This document shows positions 44,973-57,187 of a stretch of DNA of 64,000 nucleotides, one piece after another. This DNA comes from Azolla caroliniana (Eukaryota > Polypodiophyta), in assembly GCA_043228905.1 (NCBI GenBank), contig JBHGNT010000020.1, forward strand, positions 7,626,001-7,690,000, in the 5' to 3' direction. The first letter of the stretch is position 1; the number at the start of each line of letters is the position of its first letter. The notes below the pieces were generated by a model that worked only from the letters and a program-made list of their open reading frames with translations, did not search any database and was not told the origin of the DNA. A program made the translations under genes and the position numbers.

Positions 44973-46316
44973 CGCACCAGTCGTGAAGATGACATCCATT
45001 CGATCTATTTTGAGTATAGCGGCCAATATGGACCTAGAGATCGAACAGTTGGATGTCAAAACCGCATTCTTACACGGGGATCTAGAAGAAGAAATCTACA
45101 TGCAGCAACCCGAAGGCTTTCAGGAGAAACGGAAAGAGAACTTGGTGTGTTGACTGAAGAAAAGCTTGTACGGTCTGAAACAAGCTCCACGCCAATGGGA
45201 CAAGAAGTTCGAGTCCTTCATGATGGAACACCGGTTCCAGAAAACACAGGCCGATCACTATGTGTTCGTCAAAAGGTACGAAGAAGGAGACTTCTTGATT
45301 CTCTTGTTATATGTTGATGACATGTTGATAGTCCGTCAAGACACAAGGAAGATCGGAAGCTTGAAGAAAGCTCTAGGTAGGTCGTTTGCCATGAAAAACC
45401 TTGGACCGGCTAAACAGATCTTAGGAATGCACATAGTTCGAGACAGAACTCAAAAGGTGCTATGGTTGTCACAACAAAAGTATGTGACGAAGATCCTAGA
45501 AAGGTTCAACATGTCAGATGCAAAGCCGGTCGGCTCGGTGTTGCCGACAAATTGCAGGTTGAATGCGAAGCAATGCCCGAAAGGGGAGAAGGAGAAGGCC
45601 AAGATGAGGATGGTACCATATGCCTCAGCCATCGGCAGTCTAATGTATCCTATGTTCTGTACAAGACGAGACATAGCATTTGTTGTGGGAGCAGTAAGCC
45701 GATATATGAGTAATCCAGGAAGACAACACTGGGCAACAGTGAAGTGGATACTCAAGTACTTAAAATGCACCTCAGGGGTGTGCCTAGGGTATGATGTCAG
45801 AAAACCTCTCTTGGAAGGTTTTACCCACTCGGACATGTCGGGAGATGTAGACTCAAGAAGATCCACGTCGGGGTACATGATGACCTATGGAGGGGGAGCA
45901 ATGTCGTGGCAATCATGACTGCAGAAGTCTGTAGCCTTCTCGACTACAGAGGTAGAGTATATGGCAGCGATAGAGGCCGGCAAAGAGCTGATCTGGATGA
46001 GAAATTTTCTCAACGAGCTAGGGATGAAGCAAAAAGAGTTCTTGCTTCACTGTGACAACCAGAGTACCATACATCTTGCCAAGAATGTTGCATATCACTC
46101 CCAGACCAAACACATACAGAGAAGGTATCACTAGTTGCGGGAGAAAGTCGAAGAAGGAGCCTTTACACTTCTGAAGATTCACACTGATAACAATGGATCC
46201 GACATGCTCACGAAGAACCTAGGATCCGACATGCTCACGAAGAACCTACCTATGGACAGACTTAGAGTCTGTCGACAGAAGATAGGATTGACTGACTCCG
46301 TCCCACAGGAGTGAAG
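44973..46316 (+). pseudogene. copia A RT and RNase H, downstream part
   Basis: The frame continues A's RT: APVVKMTSIR, DVKTAFLHGDLEEEIYMQQP, LLLYVDDMLIV, then the RNase H with TKHIQRRYH and MLTKNL. There is a small in-frame duplication (GSDMLTKNL twice, 46197-46250). Stops at 45151 (TGA), 45916 (TGA) and 46132 (TAG) inactivate it. The sequence then runs into the PPT GAAGGGGGAGTT and the 3' LTR at 46325. Confidence 0.88.
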
Positions 46317-46324
46317 GGGGAGTT

Positions 46325-46833
46325 TGCTGGGGATATGTCCCTCCAGTGGGAGGAACCGACTGTTCTGAAATAGCTGACAACCGACAATAGAGAGTCGATT
46401 ATTTAAACAAATTATTATTATTATTATAGAAATAATAATAGTAATGATATGTAGTAGTGGCTACAATTGTAAATAGTCCACACGATGTATCAATATATAT
46501 ATACATCTAGGGCAAACATAGTGAAGCGATGACAATAGAAGTGTGTGTAAGAGAGACGCGTGAGAGAGAGAGAGAGAGGAGAGAAAGAGAGCAACGCCAT
46601 AGTTGTGTGCGTAACAGCAGACACCAAGAAGCCTGTGAGGGTATACACTCAGAAAGAGTGTTGTAATCTCTGCCTTGTACATTCACTATATATAGTGAAG
46701 TTTTTGCTCTCCCATCGTTTTCTCTCGTTTTTAGGGTTTCCACGTAAATATTTGTGTATTGTGTCATCGTGTGCCAGTGTAGTGTATTTTCAGCATCGTT
46801 TGATCTTGTGGTTTTACGAATCAATTGTCAGCA
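46325..46833 (+). mobile_element. 3' LTR of copia A
   Basis: This 509-bp LTR starts TGCTGGGGATATG (first bases changed from TGTTGGGG) and ends TTGTCAGCA. It is followed by the duplication ACAGA and 8 bp of DNA transposon copy 2 before copia D starts. Confidence 0.85.
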
Positions 46834-46846
46834 ACAGATTGATACC

Positions 46847-49800
46847 TGTAAAAGAATACGATTGTGGAAGCTAAGACAAAATCGGCTCATCCGGATAGCT
46901 AAAGAATATAGACACGGGTTTAATGGAAAGCTTACACGGGAGAGACAGAGAGAGAAGTACAATAAACTCAATTTCAAAATAATAACACTCTGTACATATA
47001 ATGTGCTCAATGAGTACTTTTATACAAGTCCATGAAAGGACTGACCGAAGTACTGACATGTACTTCAATGCTCATACCTGCGACTAACACTGACTCCCAA
47101 AAATATGCCTACGTACTAGGCTAGATTCGTAGGCCTCTAGCGGCCTACCGGTTCATCCTGATCCGGATTACAATCCGGCTCTCTGATCCGGCTCTTGGTT
47201 CCAGTCACCGATTTGGACATCGATCCGGTTCTTCAATACGGATACCGATCCGGCTTTGGCTTATTCAGCCGATCTGGATCCGGTTGAGCTTGTCCACTCA
47301 ACACTCCCCCTCAAGCTCAACTTGAGGTCAGATTGCAATTTCAGTGTCTGTGGTAGCCGATCCTTAGCTCCGGCTCCCCATAGCATCCTCCCGCTTGGCT
47401 CGTGCTCCTCGTCTGGTTCGGTTCAGTTTCCCACGACGTGTTCGGTTCCGTGCATCGACCTACTCGGTTGGCTTGTCTACTCCTTCGGCCTTTATCAGTT
47501 CCCTTGTTGTCGCGGTGTTGGCGCTTCACGACCCATCGGTTCCTCCGTATCAACGTTGTCTTCTTCTGTTGCCCTTTCGTACGCTTGGCCCATCGTAGAT
47601 TCGGCTCCTCCAATTCAATTATTTCAAATGAATCGAGTGACCCTAATTCACTTCTGCTCCTGACCGAATCGGCTGTCTTCGATTCTCAGACCTTTCACGA
47701 CATCAGCCCACGTCTGTGTCTTGGTCTTTTCGTCTTTGCCTCCCCCTTTTTCGGTTGTCTCTAGTGTGGTCTTTCTTTGTGGTCGCTCCCACTGTGTTTG
47801 GCCAACCTCCAATTGTCTGATCTATCAGCACATGTCCATCCGCCCTCGGCTTCTTCAGCCAATCCGTCCACTCTGACTTCTTCAGTCGGGCCAGAATTGA
47901 ATTCGGTATCCGATTCGGCTTTCCAGACATCTTCTTTCTCGGCTTGATTCTGTGGTTCGTTTTGATCATCTCTCCCCTTTTTATTCCTCCCCCTCAAGTT
48001 CGGAATATCGAGGCGTTGCACACCAAGCATGACCGAAAAATGTCGTAACTTGTCAAGACCCAAGGGTTTGGTGAATATGTCAACAAGCTGCCGATCCGTC
48101 GGAACATACAACAGTTCCACTTCACTGGAGAGGACACATTCACAGACAAAATGGTAGTGCACCTCAATGTGTTTGGTCCGGTTGTGAAAGACGGGGTTCT
48201 TCGCCAATTGGATGTTATTGAGGTTGTCGCAGTAGATCGCTATCGGATCGGATACCTCCACATGCAGATCTTTAGGAGCCTAGTGAGGCATATGGCTTCG
48301 CATGTCGTGACAGCCGCTCCTCGGTGCTCGATAGTGTTATTGTCGATTGCTTGTTACTGCTCCAAGTGACCGCAACGCTTCCAAGTGAAAACGCATATGC
48401 GGATATAGACCTGCAGTCACTAGCATTTCCGGCCCAATCGGCATCTGTCTAGTCGACAAGCTGTCTAGCTACACCGGTCTGATACATCAACCCCCTGTCC
48501 TTAGTACTGCTAACATACCTAAGTATTTGGTGCGCGCACTGAAGGTGCTCCACAGTCGGATGCGCCATGAATTGACTAATCAATTCAACCGGATAGTTGA
48601 GGTTCAGCCAGGTGATGGTCAAATATATAAGGCTTCCGACTATCTGTTAGAACCTTTTCGGGTCACATGCCATTCTGGAGTTGGGGCGAAGCTTCACAAT
48701 CCGGGCTAGAGGAGTTGAGATGGATTTGCATTTCGTCATACCGAATTTGAAGAGCATACTCAACACATAATGTCGTTGGCTGATCAGTATGCCTTCAGGG
48801 TTGCCGATCACTTTGATCCCGAGGAAGTAATGAAGGTCACCGAGATCCTTCATTTCAAATGATGGCGTGAGCTGGGATTTGATGTGGCCGATTTCATCCA
48901 GGTCCTTGTCGGTGATTACAAGATCATCCACATAGAGTAATATACTCACCGGCTCGTTCCGACCCGAGATGTGTGAACCGGACCTGCATCCCTTGGTCGA
49001 CAATCTGTTCAACTGACAGAAGATTCTTTGTGATTGTCAGGACTTGCAAGACGTTCATTAGATTTCCCTTCTCCCTGACATGGTTGAGGGGAACCTCTAT
49101 GATGTGCTCGATGGTATGCGGGGTGTCGTCTCCGGTTTCAACCGCCCCCAGTTGTTCCGGTTTTTCTAGATAAGCAAACCACTCCGTGTGGCTTGTCATA
49201 TGGTTTGATGCTCCGGAATCGATGTACCATACTTCTTTCGGTTTTGAGGTGTTTTTCTTCATCGAGTTAGCCTTGTGTTTCATCACAAAGGCTGGGCCCG
49301 AACCATTTTCGGAAGTGGATCCTTTCGGTCCTTCCACGTACTGCGAGATTTGACGACTTCCCCGTCCAGCCTTGCAGATCCGAATGTGTCCGATTTGGCA
49401 CGTTTTTTCTAGCACTCGCTCTCTGTGTGGCCCTTCCAGTCACAGTAGCAACATTTCGTCGCGGTCTTCTCTCACCGGCTCCCGGCACCACCTTGACTCT
49501 CCCTATTTCTGGAGGGTCCAGAATTGTTGTCGGTATCATCCTTGTGCCTATGGTTCAACTCTCGCCGGTTACTTCCACCGCGTGCCAATCTGCCTCGTCC
49601 GCCACGACCCCGAGGTCTCTTCGCATCTGTGTACAACATCTTGTTGTCGGTGTGTGTGCTCGTCGATGCACCCGCATGGTTCTCCTCTACTAGGAGCATT
49701 GACTATAAGTCAAAAAATGAGGGTGTATTCTCCCATGTACAGACCGCCATCCGGAGTGCTCCGAACTTTAATGCCAGGTCCCCCAAGACAAACCTGTGCC

Positions 49801-50776
49801 ATCTCATCTTCCTCGACGTTCATATTGATAGAGGCAAGTGAGTCGCAGATGTCTTTGATCCAGTCTGTATAGTCGGTCACCAACATGTCCTTCTATTGGA
49901 CATTGCTCAACTCATGTCGGAGTTGTAGCTTCCGGGCCGTGGTGCTTGCGGTGAAGACCTTCTTTAGGTTTCCCCAAGCTTCCTTTGGTGTCTTGGCGTC
50001 CCGGATATGGCTCAACAGCTGATCGCCGACATTGGATGCAAAGCAATACATAACTCTGCTTGCCGCTTGCTCCCAAGTCGGGAAGTCCCTATGTGCTGCA
50101 TCAGGTGCCGTATCGTTGGCTCCATCGACATAACTCCAGTAGCCATGCCCAAGCAGGTACTGTTGCATCTTGTACGACCAAGATGCGTAGTTGGATCTAT
50201 CGAGCTTCACCGTTGGGAGCGAGCGTGCCATCCCTCGGTCCATATTTTTCTTCTGTCTATTCTTTACCGGGTGTTAGGGTTTGTCTTCAAAAAAAGTTTG
50301 TCAACTGCAGAGGTTCCCAACCCTTGCGCTCTGATACCATGTAAAAGAATACGATTGCGGAAGCTAAGACAAAACCGGCTCGTCCGGATAGCTAAAGAAT
50401 ATAGACACATGTTTAATGGAAACCTTACACAGGAGAGACAGAGAGAGCAGAACAGTAAACTCAATTTCAAAATAATAACACTCTGTACATGTACAATGTG
50501 CTTAGTGAGCACTTTTATACAACTCCATGAAAGGACTGACAAAAATACTTACATGTACTTCACTGCTCATATGAGTGATTGACACTGACTCCCAAACGTA
50601 CTAGGCTAGATTCGTAGGCCTCTAACGGCCTACCGGTTTATCTTGATCTGGATTACAATCCGGCTCTCTGATTCAGCTGTTTGTTCCGGTCACCGATCCA
50701 GTTCTTCAATCCAGAAACCGATCTGGCTCTGGCTTATTCAGCCGATTCGGATCCGGTTGAGCTTGTCCACTCAACA
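46847..50776 (-). mobile_element. Ty1/copia element D (internally deleted)
   Basis: LTRs lie at 46847-47303 and 50340-50776; the PBS (gctctgatacca on plus) is at 50328-50339 and the purine tract at 47304-47320. The flanking 5-mers are ATACC and ATACA, a one-mismatch duplication. The internal region is only ~3.0 kb: integrase and most of the RT are deleted. It inserted into copy 2 of the DNA transposon just right of copia A. Confidence 0.82.
47761..50235 (-). pseudogene. copia D gag-pol remnant
   Basis: From the right: gag (ATG near 50231, MARSLPTVKLDRSNYASW, through GYWSYVDGAND); a zinc-knuckle region (~49410-49450); protease with VWYIDSGASNHMTSH (active-site DSG kept, ~49190-49240); gag-pre-integrase (LLSVEQIVDQGMQVRF). 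It then jumps directly at about 48955 into late RT (VSILLYVDDLVIT, FLGIKV), followed by RNase H (YCDNLNNIQLAKNPVFHNRT, ending TKPLGLDKLRHF). The jump marks a ~1.5-2 kb deletion of integrase and the RT core. Several stops and shifts are also present. Confidence 0.8.
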
Positions 50777-51789
50777 ATACATGTATCACACATTCTCAAA
50801 GATTCTATGGAAATGCTTAAAATTCCAACTTTTCATAAAATGAAAAAACACAAAAAGTGGGCAATTACTAAACGTTACATTGTCACTTTTATTGTAAAAT
50901 TTACAACTAATGTTTTATTTAGAGAAACGATATTCGCAAGAAGTGAAAGATTTCAAAACAATAAACGTTTATATCATTCGAGTTGTTACAAGCATAATTT
51001 GGTTACATTCTATTGCCAAAAATACATTCAGGAGTTAACTTTGTCAATATTGTTAGTCCTTTATTGAGAATCACTACTATAGCTAATATACAATGAGGAT
51101 TCTTTCTCGTCATCTTCAGATGTACCAATCAATGCATTCTCTTCATCATAAACCACTCCAAATTATGTGCATAAGATCTCTTTCGCCTTTAATTCAAGTC
51201 ACCTTATAGACCTCGTAATGTTTCGTTCATTATATCTATCGTTGACTTCCTTAAACATCCAGCTTTTGTCAGTGTAAAGTCGTACACAATGATATCCACA
51301 TCAGTAATGTCAAGGGTTGATGTGTTACAAATATTTCTTTCCCTCTTTCTATTTCCTCTTGATGTTGGGCATTCCATCATCTCCAATGCATAGTATGAAC
51401 CATACGTGCCATACGTGCATTCACATTTGTGAATGATTCAATCATTACAGCATGTTAAACACCCTAGAAGAATGGTAAATACCATACTTTTGGATTAACT
51501 ATTTATTATGAGGTAACTAAACATAAAAATGGGGAAAAAACACAAGAATGTTTGAATAACATTCCCATTCATTTTCCAATGTAGGAAAACGAATGTTATG
51601 CTAGACGAACACGAATTTTATGTACTATGCTCCAATGTATACTTGCATGTAAGTTCATTTTTGCTTCTAGTGTTGTACCAATGCACCTTTATAGACTTGA
51701 TTAGATTTTGGTTTTCATGCATCACCACTTCCAAAACATTACCAATCAAGAATCGGTGGACTAAGTCATTGGCATCTACAAGTACATCC
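50777..51789 (-). pseudogene. DNA transposon copy 2: transposase C-terminal region (part 1)
   Basis: The stretch aligns with 15430-16125 of copy 1: subterminal DNA, then the C-terminal part of the transposase (TLDITDVDIIVYDFTLTKAG; VHWYNTRSKNELTCKYTLE). It is broken by a 241-bp MITE at 51389-51629 and by the solo LTR at 51790. Coding similarity is clear, but stops are frequent. Confidence 0.8.
51389..51629. mobile_element. 241-bp hAT-like MITE with 8-bp TSD
   Basis: The insertion is absent at the matching site of copy 1 (~16010-16017). It is flanked by CTCCAATG on both sides (51381-51388 and 51630-51637), and the ends are short inverted repeats (CATAGTA...TACTATG). An 8-bp duplication is typical of hAT elements. 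There is no coding capacity. Confidence 0.8.
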
Positions 51790-52567
51790 TGTTGGGAGAC
51801 AGGTCCCTCCGGATGGGAAGGGAGAAGAACAGTGCCGATGAACAAACTCGGCCGAGGCCGATAGGCCTCGGCCGAAACGGTATGAGGAGTACCTGGCTAC
51901 GGAGAGCCGGATGATACAGGCCCGGTGTGAACCGGATGAGGAGTACCCGGCTACGGAGAGCCGGATGATACAAGCCCGGTGTGAACCGGATGAGTAGTAC
52001 CCGGCTACGGAGAGCCGGATGGTGCAGGCCCGGTGTGAACCGGATGAGGAGTACCCGGCTACGGAGAGCCGGATGGTGCAGAACCGGTATGAACCGGAGG
52101 AAGAGACATATTCGTAAATATGTTTCTGAGAGCCCATTGTGACTACATTTGTAAATAGCCGAAAAGTCATATTAGTATAAATATGACTTAGGGCAAACTT
52201 TTAGTGTTGTTAGTTGCTGTTAATTTTCTTTTTCTTTGTTGGTGCAAGAAGAAGAGAGAGTGCGTAACTGTACAGAGAGAGAGAGAGAGAATGAGGTTGT
52301 TGCCTCTGTTGTAACCGCCGCCTGTGGCGAAGATCGTGAGTCCGAGGTCGTTGCCTCCGTGTACTCACTGTTTTGTACATTCATACATAGTGACAGTTTG
52401 CAGCCTGTGGGCTGCCGTGGTTTTTCCCCTAGTTTGGGGTTTTCCACGTTAACCTCCTGTGTACCATTTCTCTTCTTTGGGTCGTGTTCTATTTCCCGTT
52501 TTCTGTGTATGAAAAGAATCTCGGTTGTGGCCGAGTCTTGCGCATAAGGAACGACAAGTTCCTGTCA
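51790..52567 (+). mobile_element. solo copia LTR E (C family)
   Basis: This 778-bp single LTR starts TGTTGGGAGACAGG and ends GTTCCTGTCA. It has a perfect duplication CATCC (51785-51789 and 52568-52572) and no internal sequence. Tandem units with GAGTACCCGGCTACGGAGAG (about 51890-52085) are a longer version of the array in the copia C LTR. It arose by recombination between the two LTRs of a full element. Confidence 0.9.
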
Positions 52568-52900
52568 CATCCCAGGCGTCAACTCTTGTAAGTTACCTTG
52601 CCACCTAGCTTTAGCTGCTTTGGTCATCCTTGGTCCCACATAAATGTCTCTTTGTTGTGGATGGACCAAACTATCATTAATCGCATTAGGTGCATGGTGT
52701 GGCGATTGAGAACCACAAGAGTGTTGTATAGACCATCTGAACGGCATCTACAAAGTCCAATTGCCATCTACACAGTTCTCAATAATTCCTTTCTAATCAC
52801 TAAAGAACACATCCCACCATGACGTATCTTGTTGTGCAACATATTTCTTTGCAGCATCAATAGGCTTCTTTTTCTGTTAATGCTTGAATCCATAAGTTTC
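52568..52900 (-). pseudogene. DNA transposon copy 2: transposase part 2
   Basis: This aligns with 16170-16500 of copy 1, including the block TTGGTCATCCTTGGTCCCAC and TCTCTTTGTTGTGGATGGAC. It encodes (minus) the stretch DRVNRTLEQPANAINDSLVH-like in copy 1 and INDSLVHPQQRDIYVGPRMT in both. It is interrupted at 52901 by copia F. Confidence 0.8.
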
Positions 52901-53843
52901 TGTTAGGAAATAGGTCCCTCCGAATGGGATGACCTCGAGCGGGATTGGAGTCCAAAGAACTAGAACCAAAAGGAGAGGGAGAACCAGACTGTATGGATCC
53001 AAAGGAGAGAGTCGGATGAGGACCTAGACAAGAGACCAGATTTGGAGCCGGACCGGCCGGAAGGCATCCGATCGGATCCGGAAATGGATACATTTGTAAA
53101 TATGTTTTTTGGTGCACCTGCAATAGGCCATATTTGTAAATAGCCCATAGTATGTATTAATATAAATACATCTAGGGCAAATCATTATGAAAACGTATGT
53201 TAGTGTAACTAGTGTGTAGGAAAGAGTCTGTGTGAGATTGTAACTCTGTTGTAATCGTTGTTTGACAAAGAGGAGTTCAAGGTTGTTGCCTTAGAGTCTC
53301 TTGTGTATTTCCTCCTACCATAGTGATATAGTTCGGAGTTTGTGGACTCCCGTGATTTTTCCCATTTAGGGTTTTCCACTTTAAAATATTTGTGTCTTTG
53401 TACTTTCATTTCCGTTTACTTGTTATTTCTTTGCACCCGCATACGCATATGTATTAACCGGTTGTGGTCGGCTCATTATGCTACATATTAATAACAAACT
53501 GGTATCAGAGTGATGGATGAGCATCTAGGAAGCATGTTCAAACTTACGGGCTCCAACTATTCAGTGTGGAAGTCAAAGATACGTGATATGTTGGTGTGCA
53601 GGGATCTCTTGCTATCGGTGTAGTTCGAGGATGAGAAGTAGGAAAAAATTGATGCATCGACTTGGGAGGTAATGCATATGAAGACAAAGGTATATATAAG
53701 ATGTTTTATAGACATGAGTCTATATAACAACTTCAATGAAGAGACCAAGGTAGAAGTCCTTTGGAAGAAGATCAATATAATGTTTGAGAACAAGAATGTC
53801 GTCAATAGAGTCTCAATATTCCGGAAGATTGTGAGACTCCGAT
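52901..53843 (+). mobile_element. copia F: 5' LTR, PBS and gag start
   Basis: The LTR 52901-53496 starts TGTTAGGAAATAGG and ends ATTAATAACA. The PBS TGGTATCAGAG starts at 53500 and the gag at 53513 (MDEHLGSMFKLTGSNYSVW). The gag has two stops (near 53622 and 53639) and ends at 53843, where gypsy G begins. The rest of F and its 3' LTR are missing, so its right boundary was lost when the G region was deleted. Confidence 0.82.
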
Positions 53844-54135
53844 TGTCACGAACGAGTATAATAGAGAGAAAAAGAACAAGACCTTGACTTATGATTCCAT
53901 AATTGGTGTTGTTCACCTTGATTAGAATCAAGGTGCACCTGAGTATTTATACAAGAAGGTAGAGGTATGTATGCTAGCTAGGAATAGAGAATGCATGAAG
54001 ATGCATGCAAGCTAGGGATAGAGAATGCATGTATGCAAGCTAGGAATAGAGAATGCATGAGGATGCATGCAAGCTAGGAACTTCCAATGCTCAATCTACC
54101 ATACATGAAGTTGGATTTTATATAAAAATGCATAG

Positions 54136-54208
54136 ATGGATGTAGTTTAGTTGGTAGGGTTGCCCAATGGAGACCAAGAGGTCTTAGGTTCAATGCCTAC
54201 CTTCCACC
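54136..54208 (+). repeat. tRNA-like module inside gypsy G LTR (antisense)
   Basis: The sequence GGATGTAGTTTAGTTGGTAG, then GGTCTTAGGTTCAATGCCTA is the same module as at 30033-30107, and the free copy at 13465-13546 matches it. The B box is weakened (GGTTCAATGCC). Confidence 0.45.
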
Positions 54209-54244
54209 GTGGTGTGGCATAATGTCTATGACATTATTCTCCCC

Positions 54245-57187
54245 TTAAGGCCGTCTCCAAAGATCCGCTACCAACTTCAATGGGTACCGTTGATGAGAAT
54301 CATGAATGGCTTTGGGAGCATTTTGTAAATGTGTAACCGGTTCCCACGTGGCATCCGAAATGGGGCAACCTTTCCATAAGACCAAATATTGAAGTCGTCG
54401 CCGCCGCAAGCGGGAGTCAAGGATTTGGTCAACCTCGTGCTCCTCCCATGTCGATAATTCCACGGGTGGTGGTGGAGGAGGTTGTCGTCCCAGAATTCGA
54501 CAAGGATGGTATACTTCAAGGAGAGAGACGTGGAAAACATTGTGAATTCGGAAAGTTGGGGGAAGTGCTAACCAGAATGTGACTGGGTTGATTTGCCCAA
54601 TGATACGAAAGGAACCTAGCTTTTTGTAGTCTAGCTTCGTGCAAGGACGAATGGTGGTGATGTGGCAGCATAGCAACCAAACCATGTCACCGACTGCAAA
54701 GGTCGGCGCGGCCAAGCGATGACGGTTAGCGTGATCCTTATACTGTTTGCCAGCGACACGGGGCTCAAGGGAGAGGTCACGATGGACATCTTGTAAAGTG
54801 CGGGCACACATCTCTGTCAACGGATTGACAGAAATCCTTGGAATGGAAATGTTGAAACGAGGGTGGAACCCATAGTTTGCAAAGAATGGGGAAACCTTAG
54901 TGGAGTCATGGATACTATTATTGTAGGAAAATTCCAGCATGGAAAGGAAGTCCACCCAATCCTCTTGTTGGTAGCTTACTGTACACCGGAGGTATTGTTC
55001 GAGGATTTGGTTGACTCTTTCGGTTTAGCCATCAGTTTGACGGTGGTACGTTGTTGACAAGTTCACAGAAGTCCCAAATGTTTGCTGAAGTCGTCACCAG
55101 AAGTGGGAGATAAACTGAGGACCTCGATCAGAGGTGATACCCGTGGGTAAGCCGTGTAGACGAGTGACATTTTTCAGAAAAAGATCCGTTGTCTCCTCCC
55201 CCGAAATGGTTTTTGAGCATGGGTCAAAGTGAGCCATCTTCGAAAACAGATTGACGATCACTAGCACCGTGTCATGGTCACTGGCGCAAGGGAGATCGGT
55301 TATAAAGTCCATCGAGAGAGAGGCCTAGGGTCGACTGGGAAGCGGATGTGGGTGGAGGAGACCGTATGGACGATGGTGAGTGCCTTTGGAGCGGGCACAG
55401 ATGTCACACGTCTTCATAAATTCTTTGAAAAATTTCCAAGGTTGGGGCCACCAAAACCCCCGAGATAACAACTCCAGTGTTTTCGCGACCCCAAAGTGTC
55501 CGACAAGAGGATCATCGCGGCAATTTTGTAGGACTCGAGTGCAACATGCTCTAGCCGGTACATAAAGGAGATGATTATGTAGAGTAGCCCATACCGAGTT
55601 GTAAAGTGACTGAGATTTAAGCTTTGCATTCCTTGGGATGGGTCATTGATGCATGCCAAGATGTCGGTAGCGAATGGGTCTGCATGGTGGCTAGGGCGAT
55701 TTCGTTGAGCAAGGAATCATCATGAAGCATGTAGGTTGCAAACATTTGGAGTTGATCAAGCCACAATAAACAATGTGATTGCTGAGAATACGTGTCATCA
55801 CTTGGGCGTAACGGAAAATCTGGTCGCTGAGAAAGGGCATCTGCTTTCCCATGTTGAATGCCAGGTCGAAACAAGATTTTGAAGTCGTAGTTGGCGAGAA
55901 AAGATGACCAACGAGCCTGCCTCTGATTCAACATATGATTGGTGGTCAAGTTGATGAGATTCTTGTGGTCAGTCAGTACTTGGATACGATGTTGGGCCCC
56001 AACGAGATAGGGTCATCATTCGGCGAAGGCAGAGATGATAGCTGCAAGCTCCTTGTCGTAGATTGGATAATTGATTTCCGAGGTTGTAAACTTCTGGGAG
56101 GAGAAGGTAACCGGATGTAGTGTGTCGTTGTCATCTGGCTGGGACAAAACCGCACCAATGGTGAAGTCGGATGCATTTGTTTCAACCTGGAAGGGTCTCT
56201 TGGGGTCTGGCTGAACCAACACTAGGGCTAAGAGAAAAGCTTCTTTGAGGGTCTCAAAAGCATCGTGTGCCACAGGGGTCTAGAGAAATGGAGTATCTTT
56301 TCAAGTAAGTTGGATAAGAGGTTGCACAAGAGAGGAAAACCCATCTATAAATCTTCTATAGAAATTTGCGAAACCAAGAAATGATTGTACCTCTTTCATG
56401 TGAGTCGGGAGAGGCCAATCGGTAATTGCCGCTACCTTGCGCCTATCCATTGTGATCTCGGTGGGTGACATCATGTAACCCAAGAATTCGATAGAGGTTC
56501 GATCGAATTCACACTTCTCACTTTTGGTGTAAAGCCCATATTCCTGAAGTTTGGTTAGAATCATCCGGACGTGTTGTGTGTGCTCCTCTAAGTTGGAAGA
56601 AAAGACTAGGATGTCGTCAAGGTAGATTACCACAAAGTGATCAAGGTACTCTCGAAATATATCGTTCATCATGTGCTGGAAGACTGTTGGGGCATTGGTA
56701 AGGCTGAAAGGCATCACCTTGTACTCGAAAGGCCCATAGGTCGTTTTCCACTCGTCCCCAAGCTTGATGCGCACCAGATTGTACGTTCCCCGCAAGTTGA
56801 TTTTGGAGAAGATACGCCCGATTTGGAGTCGATCGAGGAGTAGTGGAATTAAGGGCAAGGGATAACAATTACGCACTGTAATTTTGTTGAGACCCCGATA
56901 ATCCACACATAGGCAAATAAATTTGGGGCCCCGACCGGTGACTTGGAAGGTTGAATGAAGCCCTTCGCGAGGTTGTCAGCCAGATATGTGCGGAGAGCCT
57001 CAAGTTCGGGTTCCGAGAACCCATAGATCGGCCCAAATGGGGGATGCTCGCCAGCTTGGAGTTCTATTGGGCAATCGTAGGGGTGACGTGCCGGTAACCG
57101 ATCTACATTGTGCTTCTCGAATATATCCAAAAAGTCGCTATATTGTGGAGGCAAATTGTTGACAGGAACGGAGATGTCCCGCGACAA
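54245..57187 (-). pseudogene. chromovirus G pol (protease end, RT, RNase H, integrase, chromodomain)
   Basis: From the right: protease/RT linker (NNLPPQYSDFLDIFEKHNVD), the RT with MDYRGLNKITVRNCYPLPLI and VVIYLDDILVFS, then RNase H (FQVETNASDFTIGAVLSQPD; the usual first Asp of TDAS is Asn), NHKNL-region remnants, integrase (MDFITDLPCA, then GITSDRGPQFISHFW), and a C-terminal chromodomain (HEVDQILDSRLRRRRLQYLV, WKGCPISDATWEP). Chromodomains guide integration to heterochromatin. Breaks: several stops between 54956 and 55620, and frame changes near 56290 and 56870. Confidence 0.87.

Larger units (their letters stand above)
32081..46833 (+). mobile_element. Ty1/copia element A (contains B and C)
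   Basis: A complete copia element has LTRs at 32081-32603 and 46325-46833 and a 5-bp duplication ACAGA (32076-32080 and 46834-46838). After subtraction of B its length is ~5.05 kb, normal for copia. Coding parts are 32632-35269 and 44973-46316. It inserted into copy 2 of the DNA transposon. Confidence 0.9.

Noticed and set aside
47256-47764. Plus-strand frames over the tail of copia D
   Set aside because: They are antisense to the PPT/RNase H flank of copia D and have no known domain.
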